From Phaeobacter sp. B1627 (GTDB taxonomy: Bacteria > Pseudomonadota > Alphaproteobacteria > Rhodobacterales > Rhodobacteraceae), in NCBI RefSeq assembly GCF_006265095.1, contig NZ_VCNK01000021.1, forward strand, positions 62,001 through 126,000: 64,000 nt of DNA, written 5' to 3'. This document shows, in pieces, positions 28,844 to 38,357 of the stretch. Made by a program: the position numbers and the translations under genes. Under the pieces are notes generated by a model. It was not told where the DNA came from. It saw only the letters and a list, made by a program, of their open reading frames with translations, and did no database searches. Every line of letters starts with the position of its first letter. The first letter of the stretch is position 1.

Positions 28844-29233
28844 TTATCGGAGCGATGCGCGAACTTCTGCCGGAAGCCGCAGGGGCTTGCCGCTGTGCAT
28901 ATCCATGCAGACAGCCGTGACAACGGCGCGAAACAGCTCTTGCTCCGCCCGGTGCACGACCTGCGCCATCGTGAGGCGCGCAGAGGTGACTGAAGTGATC
29001 TCGGTCTCTACGACCAGCTCATCCTCGAACCGCGCCGGTGATCTGTAGTCGGCCTCAATGCGGGTCACCACCCAGACGACCCCATTGTCCCGCATCGCAT
29101 TCTGATCCACGCCCATGCTGCGCACGAAATCGCTTCTGGCCCGCTCGATATAGCGCAGGAAATTGGCGTGGTAGACGATCCCGCCCATGTCGGTGTCTTC
29201 GTAGTAGACCGTGACCGCAAACCGATGTGTCAC
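28844..29233 (-). CDS. ybgC: Tol-Pal associated acyl-CoA thioesterase YbgC
   Basis: 129-residue hotdog-fold thioesterase. The active-site stretch YYEDTDMGGIVYHANFLRY is intact with Asp15. GTG start at 29233, forming a GTGA overlap with the upstream unknown gene; tolQ follows after 112 bases. This is the conserved ybgC-tolQRAB order. Confidence 0.93.
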   Translation of the reverse strand: MTHRFAVTVYYEDTDMGGIVYHANFLRYIERARSDFVRSMGVDQNAMRDNGVVWVVTRIEADYRSPARFEDELVVETEITSVTSARLTMAQVVHRAEQELFRAVVTAVCMDMHSGKPLRLPAEVRASLR

Positions 29234-29889
29234 ACCGCGTGCTCCTCGGTCGGCAGGGCCTGCAGTCGCGCATAAAGACGCAGCGCATGACTGGCATTAT
29301 CTGCAGCGACCGGCATCACCCGATCATAAGCCGCGGCAATCACCCCGGCAATCTCGGGCCGCAGAATGGTGTTGCCTCCGCCCGGCAGCACCGCCAACGG
29401 GGACGCATCGGAAAAGGCGTGATTTCCCCAGAGGAGCACGGCTTGCACCGCCTGCGTCAAGGCAAGCGTTTCCGCCGGGATCCTGGCCATTTCCCCTTGC
29501 ATGCGCAGGAAGACAAAGGCCGCCTGGATGCCGCCGCCGTCGTCAAAGCGAAACGCGCGATACTGGCTGGCCCCCTCTCCGGAGAGGCGCCGCACCAGAG
29601 TGGGCAACTCGGGTATCATCCGATCCAGGTCAGGCACATCCAGCAGCTCTTCCCAGTCGCGAAAGAAGAAGAACATGAGGTTGGCCCCCAATTCAGGATC
29701 CGTCTCCACCATCTGATGGCCCGCGAGCGTCACCACGGCCTCCACTGCGCCTTTCAGTGTTGCGAGTGTCTCGTCCTGCACGCCGAAAACGATCGGTGCA
29801 ATCGGCCGTCCCCAACGCGCGAAGACATAGCTTCCGTCTTCGCGGGTGAACAACCGAGTTATGTCTTCAGGTGTCATCAATGCGGTCAT
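29230..29889 (-). CDS. Conserved-looking protein of unknown function between ruvB and ybgC
   Basis: 219 residues, no signal peptide or membrane segment. It starts MTALMTPEDITRLFTREDG and has a mixed alpha/beta composition with an aromatic patch (LMFFFFRDWEELLDVPDLD). I do not recognise a domain. The GTGA overlap with ybgC shows co-translation, so a link to the Tol-Pal/YbgC envelope function is possible. The body is coding-like, with no low complexity. Confidence 0.75.
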   Translation of the reverse strand: MTALMTPEDITRLFTREDGSYVFARWGRPIAPIVFGVQDETLATLKGAVEAVVTLAGHQMVETDPELGANLMFFFFRDWEELLDVPDLDRMIPELPTLVRRLSGEGASQYRAFRFDDGGGIQAAFVFLRMQGEMARIPAETLALTQAVQAVLLWGNHAFSDASPLAVLPGGGNTILRPEIAGVIAAAYDRVMPVAADNASHALRLYARLQALPTEEHAV

Positions 29890-30219
29890 GAAACGGGGTC
29901 CGGATTTCTGCGCTGTGCTCTTGCCCGGATCTATGGCGCAAGAGAAGATCGATCAAGGGGAACTCCGCGGCGCATGGGTCCCTTCCCTTTGGTCACCCTC
30001 AGTCCTGGTACCGTCTGGCGCGCCTATTCCGCCTGCCTTGGGACGAGGCCAGCCCGGCAGGGCCAGCACGGGCCTGTCGCAAAGGGCCTGTCACAAAGGG
30101 CCTGTCGCAATGCCCCCCTCATAACAGGCCTCTCACAACGGCCAGAGACAGGAGGGATGCGCCCTGCCCCTTGTCGCGCCCTGCGATCACGCCGGTTGTT
30201 TCAGAACACATCACCGCGA
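29890..30219. other. Intergenic stretch between ruvB and the unknown gene
   Basis: 330 bases without a convincing gene. It contains a three-copy tandem repeat at 30070-30111 and several GGCC-rich pieces. It must hold the end of the ruv transcript and probably the promoter of the tol block, but no clear promoter was seen. Confidence 0.5.
30070..30111. repeat. Three tandem 14-base repeats
   Basis: Units at 30070-30083, 30084-30097 and 30098-30111 read GGGCCTGTCRCAAW, differing at one internal position and at the last base. A degenerate piece (CAGGCCTCTCACAACG) follows about 15 bases on. Replication slippage can change the copy number. Confidence 0.85.
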
Positions 30220-31239
30220 TCAGGAAAACAGATCATTTGCGGATTTTGGCGGCGCCAGTCCGAGATGAGCCCAGGCCTTCTGCGCCAGCATCCGGCCCCG
30301 GGGGGTACGCTGGATCAAACCCTGTTGCAGCAGATACGGCTCGATCACCTCCTCCAGCGCATCCCGGCTCTCGCTCAGGGCGGCTGACATGGTCTCAATT
30401 CCCACTGGCCCGCCCCCGTAATTTTCAGCGACCAGACGCAGATACCGCCGGTCGGCACCGTCCAGACCCAATTGGTCCACCCCCAACCGGGTCAGCGCAT
30501 TATCCGCCAACTCGCGGGTAATCGTTCCATCGCCCTCGACAACCGCAAAGTCCACCACGCGGCGCAGGAGCCGCCCGGCGATCCTGGGGGTGCCGCGCGC
30601 GCGCCGCGCGATCTCCCGGGCGCCCTCATCATCCGCCGGTGCGCCCAATTTCCGGGCATTGCGGCTGACGATTTCAAACAGCTCGTCGATGGTATAGAAC
30701 TGGAGCCGGGTCGGAATGCCAAACCGGTCCCGCAGCGGCGTTGTCAGCAACCCCATTCGCGTTGTCGCCCCCACCAACGTGAAGGGCTGCAGCTCGATCC
30801 GCACGGTCCGCGCGGCCGGCCCCTCGCCAATGACCAGATCGAGTTCAAAGTCTTCGAGCGCCGGATAAAGCACCTCCTCAACCGCGGGATTCAGGCGATG
30901 TATCTCATCTATGAACAGCACATCCCGCGATTCGAGATTGGTCAGGATCGCAGCAAGATCCCCCGCCTTTGCCAGCACCGGACCAGAGGTCATACGAAAA
31001 TTCACCCCCAGTTCCCGGGCAATGATCTGGGCAAGCGTGGTTTTCCCCAAGCCCGGAGGGCCATGAAACAGGGTATGGTCCATCGCCTCATTCCTGCGAC
31101 GGGCACTTTCGATAAAGATCCGCAAATTGGCACGCGCTTCGGCCTGTCCAATGAATTCCGACAACCCCTGCGGGCGCAGGGCCCGGTCATTGTCGCCTGG
31201 CAAAGGGTCAGGCCGCAGGGTCGGGTCCGCGTCAATCAT
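30220..31239 (-). CDS. ruvB: Holliday junction branch migration ATPase RuvB
   Basis: AAA+ motor that drives branch migration with RuvA. About 339 residues. Walker A GPPGLGKT near residues 60-67, Walker [11 protein letters not shown], sensor region [19 protein letters not shown]-terminal winged helix ([15 protein letters not shown]). ATG at 31239 is preferred; GTG at 31245 would add two residues. Confidence 0.97.
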   Translation of the reverse strand: MIDADPTLRPDPLPGDNDRALRPQGLSEFIGQAEARANLRIFIESARRRNEAMDHTLFHGPPGLGKTTLAQIIARELGVNFRMTSGPVLAKAGDLAAILTNLESRDVLFIDEIHRLNPAVEEVLYPALEDFELDLVIGEGPAARTVRIELQPFTLVGATTRMGLLTTPLRDRFGIPTRLQFYTIDELFEIVSRNARKLGAPADDEGAREIARRARGTPRIAGRLLRRVVDFAVVEGDGTITRELADNALTRLGVDQLGLDGADRRYLRLVAENYGGGPVGIETMSAALSESRDALEEVIEPYLLQQGLIQRTPRGRMLAQKAWAHLGLAPPKSANDLFS

Positions 31240-31345
31240 GTCCACCCACCCGGCTGCACCTGCACGGCTCGGCGCACATCAGAACTGCGCGGCAGCCGGA
31301 CAGGCGGATCTGCGTGCGGCATGTGGTTTCAGTTATATTCATGCC

Positions 31346-32038
31346 CTAGCCCTTTGGCGCCAGCAGCCGCAGGGCTGCCCGGATCAAATCCGCCTCGTTT
31401 GCTTCTGGCGCACCGGCAGCCGCTTCGGCAACCGCTGCGGCCGCGTCAGAGGGCCCATATCCGAGATTGCCCAGCGCAGAAAGAGCTCCGGCCGAGGCTG
31501 CGGCCGCGCCCGAAGGCGCCTTGGGTGCAGGTTTGCGCGCGGCTTTTTTTGCGCCGCCCCCCTCCGTTGGCTCGATGACCTCCGCCAGTTCGGGTCCGTC
31601 CAGCGCCTGACCAACGGTCGCGCCCATCGCCATGACACCCGGCGCCTTGTCCTTCAGGTCGAGCACAATGCGCTGCGCCGTCTTCGGCCCCACGCCCTTG
31701 GCAGCCTTGACCGTCGCCCAGTCGCCCAATGCGATGGCGCGGCTGACCCCGTCCGGCCCCAACGTCCCGAGAATGGCGAGCGAGACCTTTGCACCAACCC
31801 CCTGTACCGACGTCAGCAAACGGTGCCATTCCTTTTCGACCAGCGACGTGAACCCATAAAGCTGCATCAGATCTTCGCGCACCAGCAATTCGGTGTAGAG
31901 CTGCACAGCCTCTCCCACCGCAGGCAGGCTTGCCATTGTGCGGTCAGAGCAATGGACAATGTAGCCGACGCCGCGAACATCGATCATGATATGGTCAAGC
32001 GCTCTGTAATCGAGCCGCCCGCTCAACTTCCCGATCAT
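31346..32038 (-). CDS. ruvA: Holliday junction binding protein RuvA
   Basis: 230 residues. OB-fold N-terminus ([20 protein letters not shown]), tandem helix-hairpin-helix ([15 protein letters not shown] and [14 protein letters not shown]), an Ala/Lys-rich linker (~150-185) and domain III that contacts RuvB. Slightly longer than the ~200-residue norm because of the linker. ATG overlaps the ruvC stop (ATGA); the gap to ruvB is 106 bases. Confidence 0.96.
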   Translation of the reverse strand: MIGKLSGRLDYRALDHIMIDVRGVGYIVHCSDRTMASLPAVGEAVQLYTELLVREDLMQLYGFTSLVEKEWHRLLTSVQGVGAKVSLAILGTLGPDGVSRAIALGDWATVKAAKGVGPKTAQRIVLDLKDKAPGVMAMGATVGQALDGPELAEVIEPTEGGGAKKAARKPAPKAPSGAAAASAGALSALGNLGYGPSDAAAAVAEAAAGAPEANEADLIRAALRLLAPKG

Positions 32039-32532
32039 CTGGCCACCTCTTTCAGTTGTCGCTGTTTCGTGCCACCGTAATAGGCGTGACAGATGGCAAT
32101 CGCCAGCGCATCCGCCGCGTCCGGGCCTTTGGGCGCGCAGCCGGGCAGTTGCAGCTTGACCATATGCAGCACCTGCTCCTTTTCCGCATGCCCGACGCCC
32201 ACCACCGTTTTCTTGACCCGATTGGGCGCATATTCGCCGACCGGAAGCCCGGCCTTTGCCAACGTCAGCAACGCCACGCCGCGGGCCTGGCCGAGCTTCA
32301 ATGTCCCTGCTCCGTCCTTGTTGACGAAGGTTTGTTCGATCGCGGCCTGATCCGGCGCATAGGCAATGATGATTTCGCTGACCTGATTGTGCAGGGACAG
32401 CAGCCGCTCTCCCAGATCATCGCCGTCAGAGCGGCACACGCCATTGGCGACATGGCTCAGCCGTGCCCCATTTGATTCGATCACTCCCCATCCAAGGGAC
32501 CTGAGCCCCGGATCAATGCCCAGTATTCGCAT
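32035..32532 (-). CDS. ruvC: Crossover junction endodeoxyribonuclease RuvC
   Basis: 165 residues, usual length. The acidic catalytic set is visible: Asp7 in LGIDPGLRS, Glu in AAIEQTFV, and the Asp pair in [11 protein letters not shown]. The start at 32532 is the one that begins directly with the RNase-H-like strand. First gene of ruvCAB. Confidence 0.96.
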   Translation of the reverse strand: MRILGIDPGLRSLGWGVIESNGARLSHVANGVCRSDGDDLGERLLSLHNQVSEIIIAYAPDQAAIEQTFVNKDGAGTLKLGQARGVALLTLAKAGLPVGEYAPNRVKKTVVGVGHAEKEQVLHMVKLQLPGCAPKGPDAADALAIAICHAYYGGTKQRQLKEVAR

Positions 32533-32901
32533 CCGCCCGCCCGATCTTCGCCAGTAGATTTCTTTATTATGGTCGCGGCCTAGCACAAAACGCGAACACA
32601 GCCAAATGCTTTCCCGTGCCTACTCAAAGGAGCGAGGCAGGTCTCCGGCAATCCGATGAGCAGAATCTGGACATCTTTCCCCACCCCCATGACCGAATAC
32701 GACCCCCGGAAGACCAGCGGCGACAGTTTTTCAGCGTTTGGCCTGCTCGCGAAAAAGCCGTTATCAATATGCCCAAAAGTTATGCAATCCCTGCATGGGA
32801 CATATGCGAAAATCATGCTTGTGAGGGGGCGCAGCGGCCAATATGTGCCGCCCATCGCACTGATGCGACATCACTGAAACCTGATCAAAGAGAACGTGGA
32901 T
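32533..32901. other. Divergent intergenic region ruvC / DUF1127 gene
   Basis: 369 bases with no supported gene. It should contain the ruvC promoter near its left end and that of the DUF1127 gene at the right. A LexA-box-like element lies at 32583-32597. Confidence 0.5.
32583..32597 (-). promoter_or_regulatory. Candidate LexA (SOS) box upstream of ruvC
   Basis: On the minus strand it reads GTTC-GCGTTTT-GTGC; the alphaproteobacterial LexA consensus is GTTC-N7-GTTC. Seven of eight consensus bases match, with a T-rich spacer. It lies 50 bases ahead of ruvC, where repression of ruvCAB would be sensible. Confidence 0.4.
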
Positions 32902-33120
32902 ATGGCTGCATTTGACACCACCCGCACCGCCCAAGGCACCTCCGGCCTGATCGGCCGCATCGGCGCTCTTGGACATTCAATTATAGCGGCAATCCTTGCA
33001 TGGAATGACGTGCGCATGACCCGCAAGGTCCTGTCCGCGCTGACCGACCGGGAACTGTCCGATATCGGGCTGACCCGTGGCGATCTGGACTCCATCGGAG
33101 CGGATTCCTCGCTGATCTGA
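32902..33120 (+). CDS. DUF1127 (YjiS-like) small protein
   Basis: 72 residues. The C-terminal half carries the DUF1127 pattern: ...WNDVRMTRKVLSALTDRELSDIGLTRGDL. Such short Arg-containing proteins in alphaproteobacteria have been linked to RNA metabolism and to phosphate and stress adaptation. ATG at 32902 follows AAAGAGAA; a GTG at 32896 is in frame. Single gene with its own terminator. Confidence 0.85.
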   Translation: MAAFDTTRTAQGTSGLIGRIGALGHSIIAAILAWNDVRMTRKVLSALTDRELSDIGLTRGDLDSIGADSSLI

Positions 33121-33236
33121 GGCCGCCCGACAGGCCGCCCCGACAGGCCCCGCCGACCAGACGCAGATCTCGTGCCATCTGGGCCGCAGGTTGCATTCTG
33201 GAAGGCTGCGTGGTCGGCCCCTGACATCCGAATGAC

Positions 33237-33274
33237 AAAGCGCGTCGCTGGGCTGATCCGGCGGCGCGCTTTTC
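33237..33274 (+). terminator. Strong intrinsic terminator after the DUF1127 gene
   Basis: AAAGCGCGTCGC (33237-33248) pairs with 33261-33272 over 12 positions, with one G-U, around a 12-base loop, ending in TTTT. It can also serve the minus-strand gene that ends at 33297 only poorly, since it lies beyond that stop with a weaker T-run on that side. Confidence 0.8.
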
Positions 33275-33296
33275 GTCTCGGAGGTGCGGATATGGT

Positions 33297-33644
33297 CTAG
33301 CGAAAGAGCGGAACCAACTTTTCGGCGATTGACGCAGAGAGAGGGTCGCTCTGCATGATCAATGCGCCGCCCTGCTCCAATGGGGTTCCCTTGCGCAGCT
33401 CGGCCACCCTGAAATTATAGCTGTCAAACCCGATAGAGGCCATCAGGAGCCCCTTGAACATCAGCACAGCGGCCACAAACAAGACGAGAGATCGCAGCGC
33501 GATGCGGGATTGAACCACCTTTCGCGGCTCAACCACGATCAAACCATCGGAGCGCATTCTGGCCACGTAACTCTGGCCAGATTTCACGTGTTTTCGGTCC
33601 AACCGACGAAGTCGATTTCGAAATTCTGCGTGTTGTTCATTCAT
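33297..33644 (-). CDS. Small single-pass membrane protein of unknown function
   Basis: 115 residues. Residues 1-48 are basic and cytoplasmic (RNRLRRLDRKHVKSGQ, VEPRKVVQSR); one membrane segment at ~50-70 (SLVLFVAAVLMFKGLLMASIG); residues ~72-115 would be periplasmic (GTPLEQGGALIMQSDPLSASI). No family recognised. It follows prmA on the same strand after 104 bases. Confidence 0.7.
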   Translation of the reverse strand: MNEQHAEFRNRLRRLDRKHVKSGQSYVARMRSDGLIVVEPRKVVQSRIALRSLVLFVAAVLMFKGLLMASIGFDSYNFRVAELRKGTPLEQGGALIMQSDPLSASIAEKLVPLFR

Positions 33645-33748
33645 TGTGGAACCCCGACCTGGCCCCCACCAGCGGATCGTTCGAAGTTAGGAAGGAATTA
33701 TGGCGAAAGGAAGGCAGATGCTTAAAAGTCGATTAAACTGCCTGGTAC

Positions 33749-34624
33749 TCAGGCTCCACGACGGAGAGTCAGCGTCGTCCACTCACCAATCTCGTCGCGT
33801 TTGACCAGATTGATGCCATTCTGTGCATAAACCGCGATCACATCATCCGCCTGCTCATTCAGGATACCGGACAGAATCGCATATCCCCCCTCGCGCAAAT
33901 GCGCGGCCATATCGGGGCTGAGGGCGACCAGCGGCCCCTTCAGGATATTGGCAAAGATCAGATCATAGGGCGCAACGTCGTGCAGAAGGGGCGCGTCAAA
34001 CCCAGCGGCCTCAAGGCAGGTCACTGCCCCTTTCATGCCGTTGGCCTCCATATTTGCCTCGGCCACATCCACGGCCACCTGATCGATGTCGCTGGCCAGA
34101 ATGTCAGCCCCCTGCCACACACGGGCGGCGGCCATCGCAAGCACCGCAGTGCCACAGCCAATGTCCGCAACTTTCGTCGCGGCAAAGCCGTCCGACAACA
34201 GCCGGTCCAGCGCCCGCAGGCAGCCCAAGGTGGTTCCGTGGTGTCCTGTTCCGAATGCCATCGCCGCCTCGATCAACAGCGGGATTTTGTCTTCGGGACG
34301 CTTGTCGGCATCATGGCTGCCGTACACGAAGAACCGGCCCGCCTCCACCGGTGCCAATTCGCGGCGCACATGAGCAACCCAGTCCGTCTCCGGCAACTCG
34401 GACACGGCGAAGGGTTTCGCGCCGTGCAGCGTCGCCAGAAGCGCCAGCCCGGCCTGATCTGGTGCTTCGGTGAAATATCCGCCGACTTCCCATAGGCCCG
34501 ACCCGTCTTCGACCTCGAAGACCCCGACCCCGGTTGGCTCTGGCGTCAGACGTTCCATCGCCTCGCCCAATGCCTCGGCCTCGGATTTTCCGGTCAGCGT
34601 GGTCAGCGCGGTAAAGGTGGGCAT
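33749..34624 (-). CDS. prmA: Ribosomal protein L11 methyltransferase
   Basis: SAM-dependent methylation of ribosomal protein L11. 291 residues. An N-terminal substrate-recognition domain is followed by a Rossmann-like methyltransferase fold with AFGTGHHGTT, the motif I region VADIGCGTAVLAMAAA, and IFANILKGPLVAL, all diagnostic of PrmA. It lies downstream of an MFS carrier gene, 108 bases away. Confidence 0.92.
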   Translation of the reverse strand: MPTFTALTTLTGKSEAEALGEAMERLTPEPTGVGVFEVEDGSGLWEVGGYFTEAPDQAGLALLATLHGAKPFAVSELPETDWVAHVRRELAPVEAGRFFVYGSHDADKRPEDKIPLLIEAAMAFGTGHHGTTLGCLRALDRLLSDGFAATKVADIGCGTAVLAMAAARVWQGADILASDIDQVAVDVAEANMEANGMKGAVTCLEAAGFDAPLLHDVAPYDLIFANILKGPLVALSPDMAAHLREGGYAILSGILNEQADDVIAVYAQNGINLVKRDEIGEWTTLTLRRGA

Positions 34625-34732
34625 AGGGCAAACTCCGAAGAAGGTCAGGGCCGCGCGTCGGCGCGACAGGTGTCACCTCTGCGCCTACGCGACGCTTCGG
34701 TACAGGGTCAAGGGGCGACCCGTGCAGCGGGA

Positions 34733-35968
34733 TTATTCAGCCGGTGCCGTCACGGCGAAACGCGCGAAGATCGTCTCGTTTCCCGGCTCCGGATGACGCG
34801 GGATCATCAACGACAACGCGAGAGAGACCAGCGCCATGGCAGCCGCGAGCGCAAAGACGGCAGCCGGGGACAGGACCCACAACAAGCCCAGAAGGATCGG
34901 CAGGAACACGGCAGCGATGTGGTTGATCGTAAACGCGACGGCTGCGGTCGGGGCAATATCGGCGGGGTCGGCGATTTTCTGGAAGTAGGTCTTGAGCGCG
35001 AGCGCAAGCGCGAACAGGATATGATCGATGACATAGAGCGTCGCCGCGAGCACGACCCCCCATCCGAACCAGTAAATGCCGCCATAAAGCGCAAAGACGA
35101 CCGTCAAGCCGACGTATTCGCAAATCAGCGTCCGACGCTCGCCAAACCGCGCGACAAGACGCCCCAGCAAAGGCGCCACAACCATGTTTATCAGAAGGTT
35201 GATCAGGTAGAGGCTGGTGAGGTGGTGCACTTCGAAGCCGAATTTCTCCACCATCATGAAGCCTGCGAAGACCACGAAAATCTGTCGGCGGGCCCCTGAC
35301 ATGAACTGCAGTGCGTAAAACAGCCAATAGCGTTTGCGCAGAACCATTTTCTTGTTCTGCGGTGTCGGCCCGTCAAACTGCGGGATCGCCAGCAGGCAAA
35401 ACACGCCGACCACGGCAGTAAAACCACCCGCCAGCATATACACAACATTGTAGGACAGATTGAGCGGCTCCCACAGCACCACGATAATGCCGTAGACCAC
35501 CAGGGTCGCCGCTGATCCGGCCGCCACCAGCCACCCCAGCATCTGGGGGGCGCGCGCCTTGGTCAGCCACTGCAATTGCAGCGATTGGGCGACGGTTTCG
35601 AAATAATGAAAGCCCACAGAGCTGAGCACAGTGATCATCAGGATGCCCTGCAGGGTCGGAAACCAGGCTGTGAGTGCCGTTGCCACTCCGAGCAGCACAA
35701 GCGACAACAGCCCAAGCACCTGCTCTCGGATGAAGATGATCAGAAAGATGACCAGAAACGCCAGAAAGCCGGGAATTTCGCGAACAGTATGCAGCAATCC
35801 GATGTCTGCGCCATCAAAGTTGGCCACCTCGATCACAAAATTGTTCAGCAGCGCCGACCATGTGTTGAAGGCGATGGGCATGGCGATCGCCATGAGAAAA
35901 AGAAGCGTCACAGGGCGGCGCCAGAACGGAAGGCTGCGGGCCTGATCAAGGGTCAATGGCGAAGTCAT
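34733..35968 (-). CDS. MFS transporter of unknown substrate
   Basis: 411 residues with about twelve hydrophobic segments. The loop GRLVARFGERR between segments and the short polar central loop (DGPTPQNKKMVLRKRY) are typical for the major facilitator superfamily. Substrate cannot be read from sequence. It lies between priA and prmA on the same strand. Confidence 0.85.
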   Translation of the reverse strand: MTSPLTLDQARSLPFWRRPVTLLFLMAIAMPIAFNTWSALLNNFVIEVANFDGADIGLLHTVREIPGFLAFLVIFLIIFIREQVLGLLSLVLLGVATALTAWFPTLQGILMITVLSSVGFHYFETVAQSLQLQWLTKARAPQMLGWLVAAGSAATLVVYGIIVVLWEPLNLSYNVVYMLAGGFTAVVGVFCLLAIPQFDGPTPQNKKMVLRKRYWLFYALQFMSGARRQIFVVFAGFMMVEKFGFEVHHLTSLYLINLLINMVVAPLLGRLVARFGERRTLICEYVGLTVVFALYGGIYWFGWGVVLAATLYVIDHILFALALALKTYFQKIADPADIAPTAAVAFTINHIAAVFLPILLGLLWVLSPAAVFALAAAMALVSLALSLMIPRHPEPGNETIFARFAVTAPAE

Positions 35969-36102
35969 AGCGTGGCTTTAGAACGCTTTTCCCGACATGA
36001 CCAGTCGAGAATTGTACCAGACCAGGTGCTCAGGCGGATCGAAGCTGCGCCCGGCTCGCACATCCCCTCCGCTCGGTCAGCTATGCCGCGGCCTCTTTGG
36101 GG

Positions 36103-38310
36103 TCAGAAGAAGTTTTGCGGGTCGATGTCCACGTTCAGACGCAAATCGCCCTTGAGGCGGAACGGCGCGATCCAGCGGGTTATGGCCTCTTGCAGCGGCA
36201 CGCCCTTGTCCGCCTTGACGAGCAACCTGACCCGATGCCGCCCGCGGATGCGCGCAATCGGCGCCGGAGCCGGGCCGAACAGCTGTGCGCCCGCCTGTCG
36301 CAACGGGCCGTCGTTGCGGGCCAGCGCATTCCCGAGGTCAAACACCTGCGCCAGATCGCTGCCGGACAGGATGACCCCAGCCATCCGCCCGTAGGGAGGG
36401 ACCCCTGCGGCCCGTCTCTGCTCTGCTTCGGCCCGCCAGAAACTCTCTTCATCGCCGGACACGATGGCACGGATGACGGGGTGTTCCGGTTGAAAGCTCT
36501 GCAGCAGAGCCTCGCCACGGCGCTCCGCCCGCCCGGCCCGCCCGGCAACCTGCCGCATCAGCTGAAATGTCCGCTCCGCCGCGCGCAGGTCAGACCCCTG
36601 CAGCCCCAGATCTGCATCAATCACCCCAACCAATGTCAACAATGGGAAGTTATGCCCCTTGGCCACCAATTGGGTTCCCAGAATAATGTCGGCCTCGCCC
36701 TTGGCGATTTCCTCGATCCGCTGCTTGAGCGCCCGGGCCGTGCCAAAGAGATCCGAACTCAGAACCGCGATCCGGGCCTCGGGAAACAGCGCTGCGGCCT
36801 CTTCGGCCAACCGTTCGATACCGGGTCCGACCGGCGCCATCTTGCCCTCGACCTTGCAGGACGGGCATTCCGTCGGCACCGGTTTGGTTTCCCCGCATTG
36901 GTGGCACATCAGCCGTTTCAGGAACCGGTGCTCGACCATACGGGCATCACAGTTGTCGCAGGCCACCTGAGCGCCGCAGGCCCGGCAGATCGTCACAGGG
37001 GCGAACCCGCGACGGTTGAGGAACAACAGGGATTGCTCTGCGCGCTCGATCCGCGCGGCCATCGCCTGTTTCAGGCTGGGCGAGATCCACGTGGATGGCA
37101 AAAGCTCCTCGCTTCGCATGTCGACCACACGCATGTCCGGCAAGATCGCGGGACCGTACCGGGAATTCAGATCGAGACGCGTGTATTTCCCCGCCTCTGC
37201 ATTGGCCCAGGTTTCCAGCGACGGCGTCGCCGAAGCGAGCACAACCTGCGCATCGCACAAAGACGCGCGCCAGACCGAAAGATCGCGCGCATTATAGAGC
37301 ACCCCCTCTTCTTGCTTGTAGGAGGTGTCGTGTTCCTCATCGACGATGATCAGGCCAAGATCCCGGAACGGCAGATAGAGCGAGGACCGGGCCCCGATCA
37401 CCAGCTGCGCCGCCCCCTGCCCCACCATCCGCCAGACCCGGCGGCGCTCTGTCATGGTGACACCGGAGTGCCACTCTGCAGGGACGGCACCGAACCGGGC
37501 TTCCACACGTTTCAGGAACTCGGCCGTCAGGGCAATCTCCGGCAACAGGACCAGCGCCTGTCGGCCCTTTCGCAGGCAGGCCGCAACTGCTTCGAGATAG
37601 ACTTCGGTCTTGCCGGATCCCGTAACCCCCTTCAGCAAGGTTGTTCCGTATTGGCCCGAGTTCACCCCCGCCTCAAGCACCTCTGCTGCCCGCGCCTGAT
37701 CCTCCGACAGGGTCTTGCCCGGCCGCTCCGGGTCCATCGGCGCAAACGGCAGGTCCCGCGGTGCCTCCTCCTCCCGGATGGCACCCTGTTTCACCAGCCC
37801 TTTGACAACCGAGGCGGTGACCCCCGCCAGACCGGACAGCTCCGCAGCGGTAAAGGCCGCGCCGTCATATTCATCCATCACGTCCAGCACTTTTGCACGT
37901 GCGTCCGTCATCCGGTCCGGGTCCCGGTCGCCCCGACGCAGGACCTTGCGCATCGACGGCGGATCCGCGAGCCCCGGCGCCCGCGTCGCCAGTCGCAGCA
38001 TCATCGACAATGGGGTCAGCGTGTAGGATGCGGCGCGCTCCAGAAAACGCCGCATTTCGCCCCGCATCGCCGCCAGATCCAGCACCCGGATCACCGACCG
38101 GAGCTTGGCGGCATCAAAATCCCCAGCGCCCGGCCCCCACACGACGCCCAGCACCTTGCGCGGACCAAGCGGCACCTCGACAAAGGCCCCGAGGAAACAG
38201 CCGCCTTCCGGCGCGCGATAGTCCAGAAGCCGGTCCAGCGGCTGAGCAGTGAGAACCCCAACCCGCGCGCCGGGAGGAAAAAACTCTGGGTTTGGGCTGT
38301 CATCCGTCAT
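36103..38310 (-). CDS. priA: Primosomal protein N' (replication restart helicase)
   Basis: Reloads the replisome at stalled forks. 735 residues. N-terminal DNA-binding domain, SF2 helicase core with GVTGSGKTEVYLEA and VDEEHDTSYKQ, and a cysteine-rich zinc module with four CxxC pairs (ICRACG, CDNCD, MCHQCG, CPSCK). Canonical in length and all motifs. Confidence 0.96.
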   Translation of the reverse strand: MTDDSPNPEFFPPGARVGVLTAQPLDRLLDYRAPEGGCFLGAFVEVPLGPRKVLGVVWGPGAGDFDAAKLRSVIRVLDLAAMRGEMRRFLERAASYTLTPLSMMLRLATRAPGLADPPSMRKVLRRGDRDPDRMTDARAKVLDVMDEYDGAAFTAAELSGLAGVTASVVKGLVKQGAIREEEAPRDLPFAPMDPERPGKTLSEDQARAAEVLEAGVNSGQYGTTLLKGVTGSGKTEVYLEAVAACLRKGRQALVLLPEIALTAEFLKRVEARFGAVPAEWHSGVTMTERRRVWRMVGQGAAQLVIGARSSLYLPFRDLGLIIVDEEHDTSYKQEEGVLYNARDLSVWRASLCDAQVVLASATPSLETWANAEAGKYTRLDLNSRYGPAILPDMRVVDMRSEELLPSTWISPSLKQAMAARIERAEQSLLFLNRRGFAPVTICRACGAQVACDNCDARMVEHRFLKRLMCHQCGETKPVPTECPSCKVEGKMAPVGPGIERLAEEAAALFPEARIAVLSSDLFGTARALKQRIEEIAKGEADIILGTQLVAKGHNFPLLTLVGVIDADLGLQGSDLRAAERTFQLMRQVAGRAGRAERRGEALLQSFQPEHPVIRAIVSGDEESFWRAEAEQRRAAGVPPYGRMAGVILSGSDLAQVFDLGNALARNDGPLRQAGAQLFGPAPAPIARIRGRHRVRLLVKADKGVPLQEAITRWIAPFRLKGDLRLNVDIDPQNFF

Positions 38311-38357
38311 TCGTGCGTAGACCCGTTGCTTTGGTTGTCCTAGAGTGAGCGCGCTGC

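Noticed and set aside
36097-38343. 748-codon plus-strand frame opposite priA
   Set aside because: Antisense shadow; priA shows all helicase and zinc motifs in the opposite frame.
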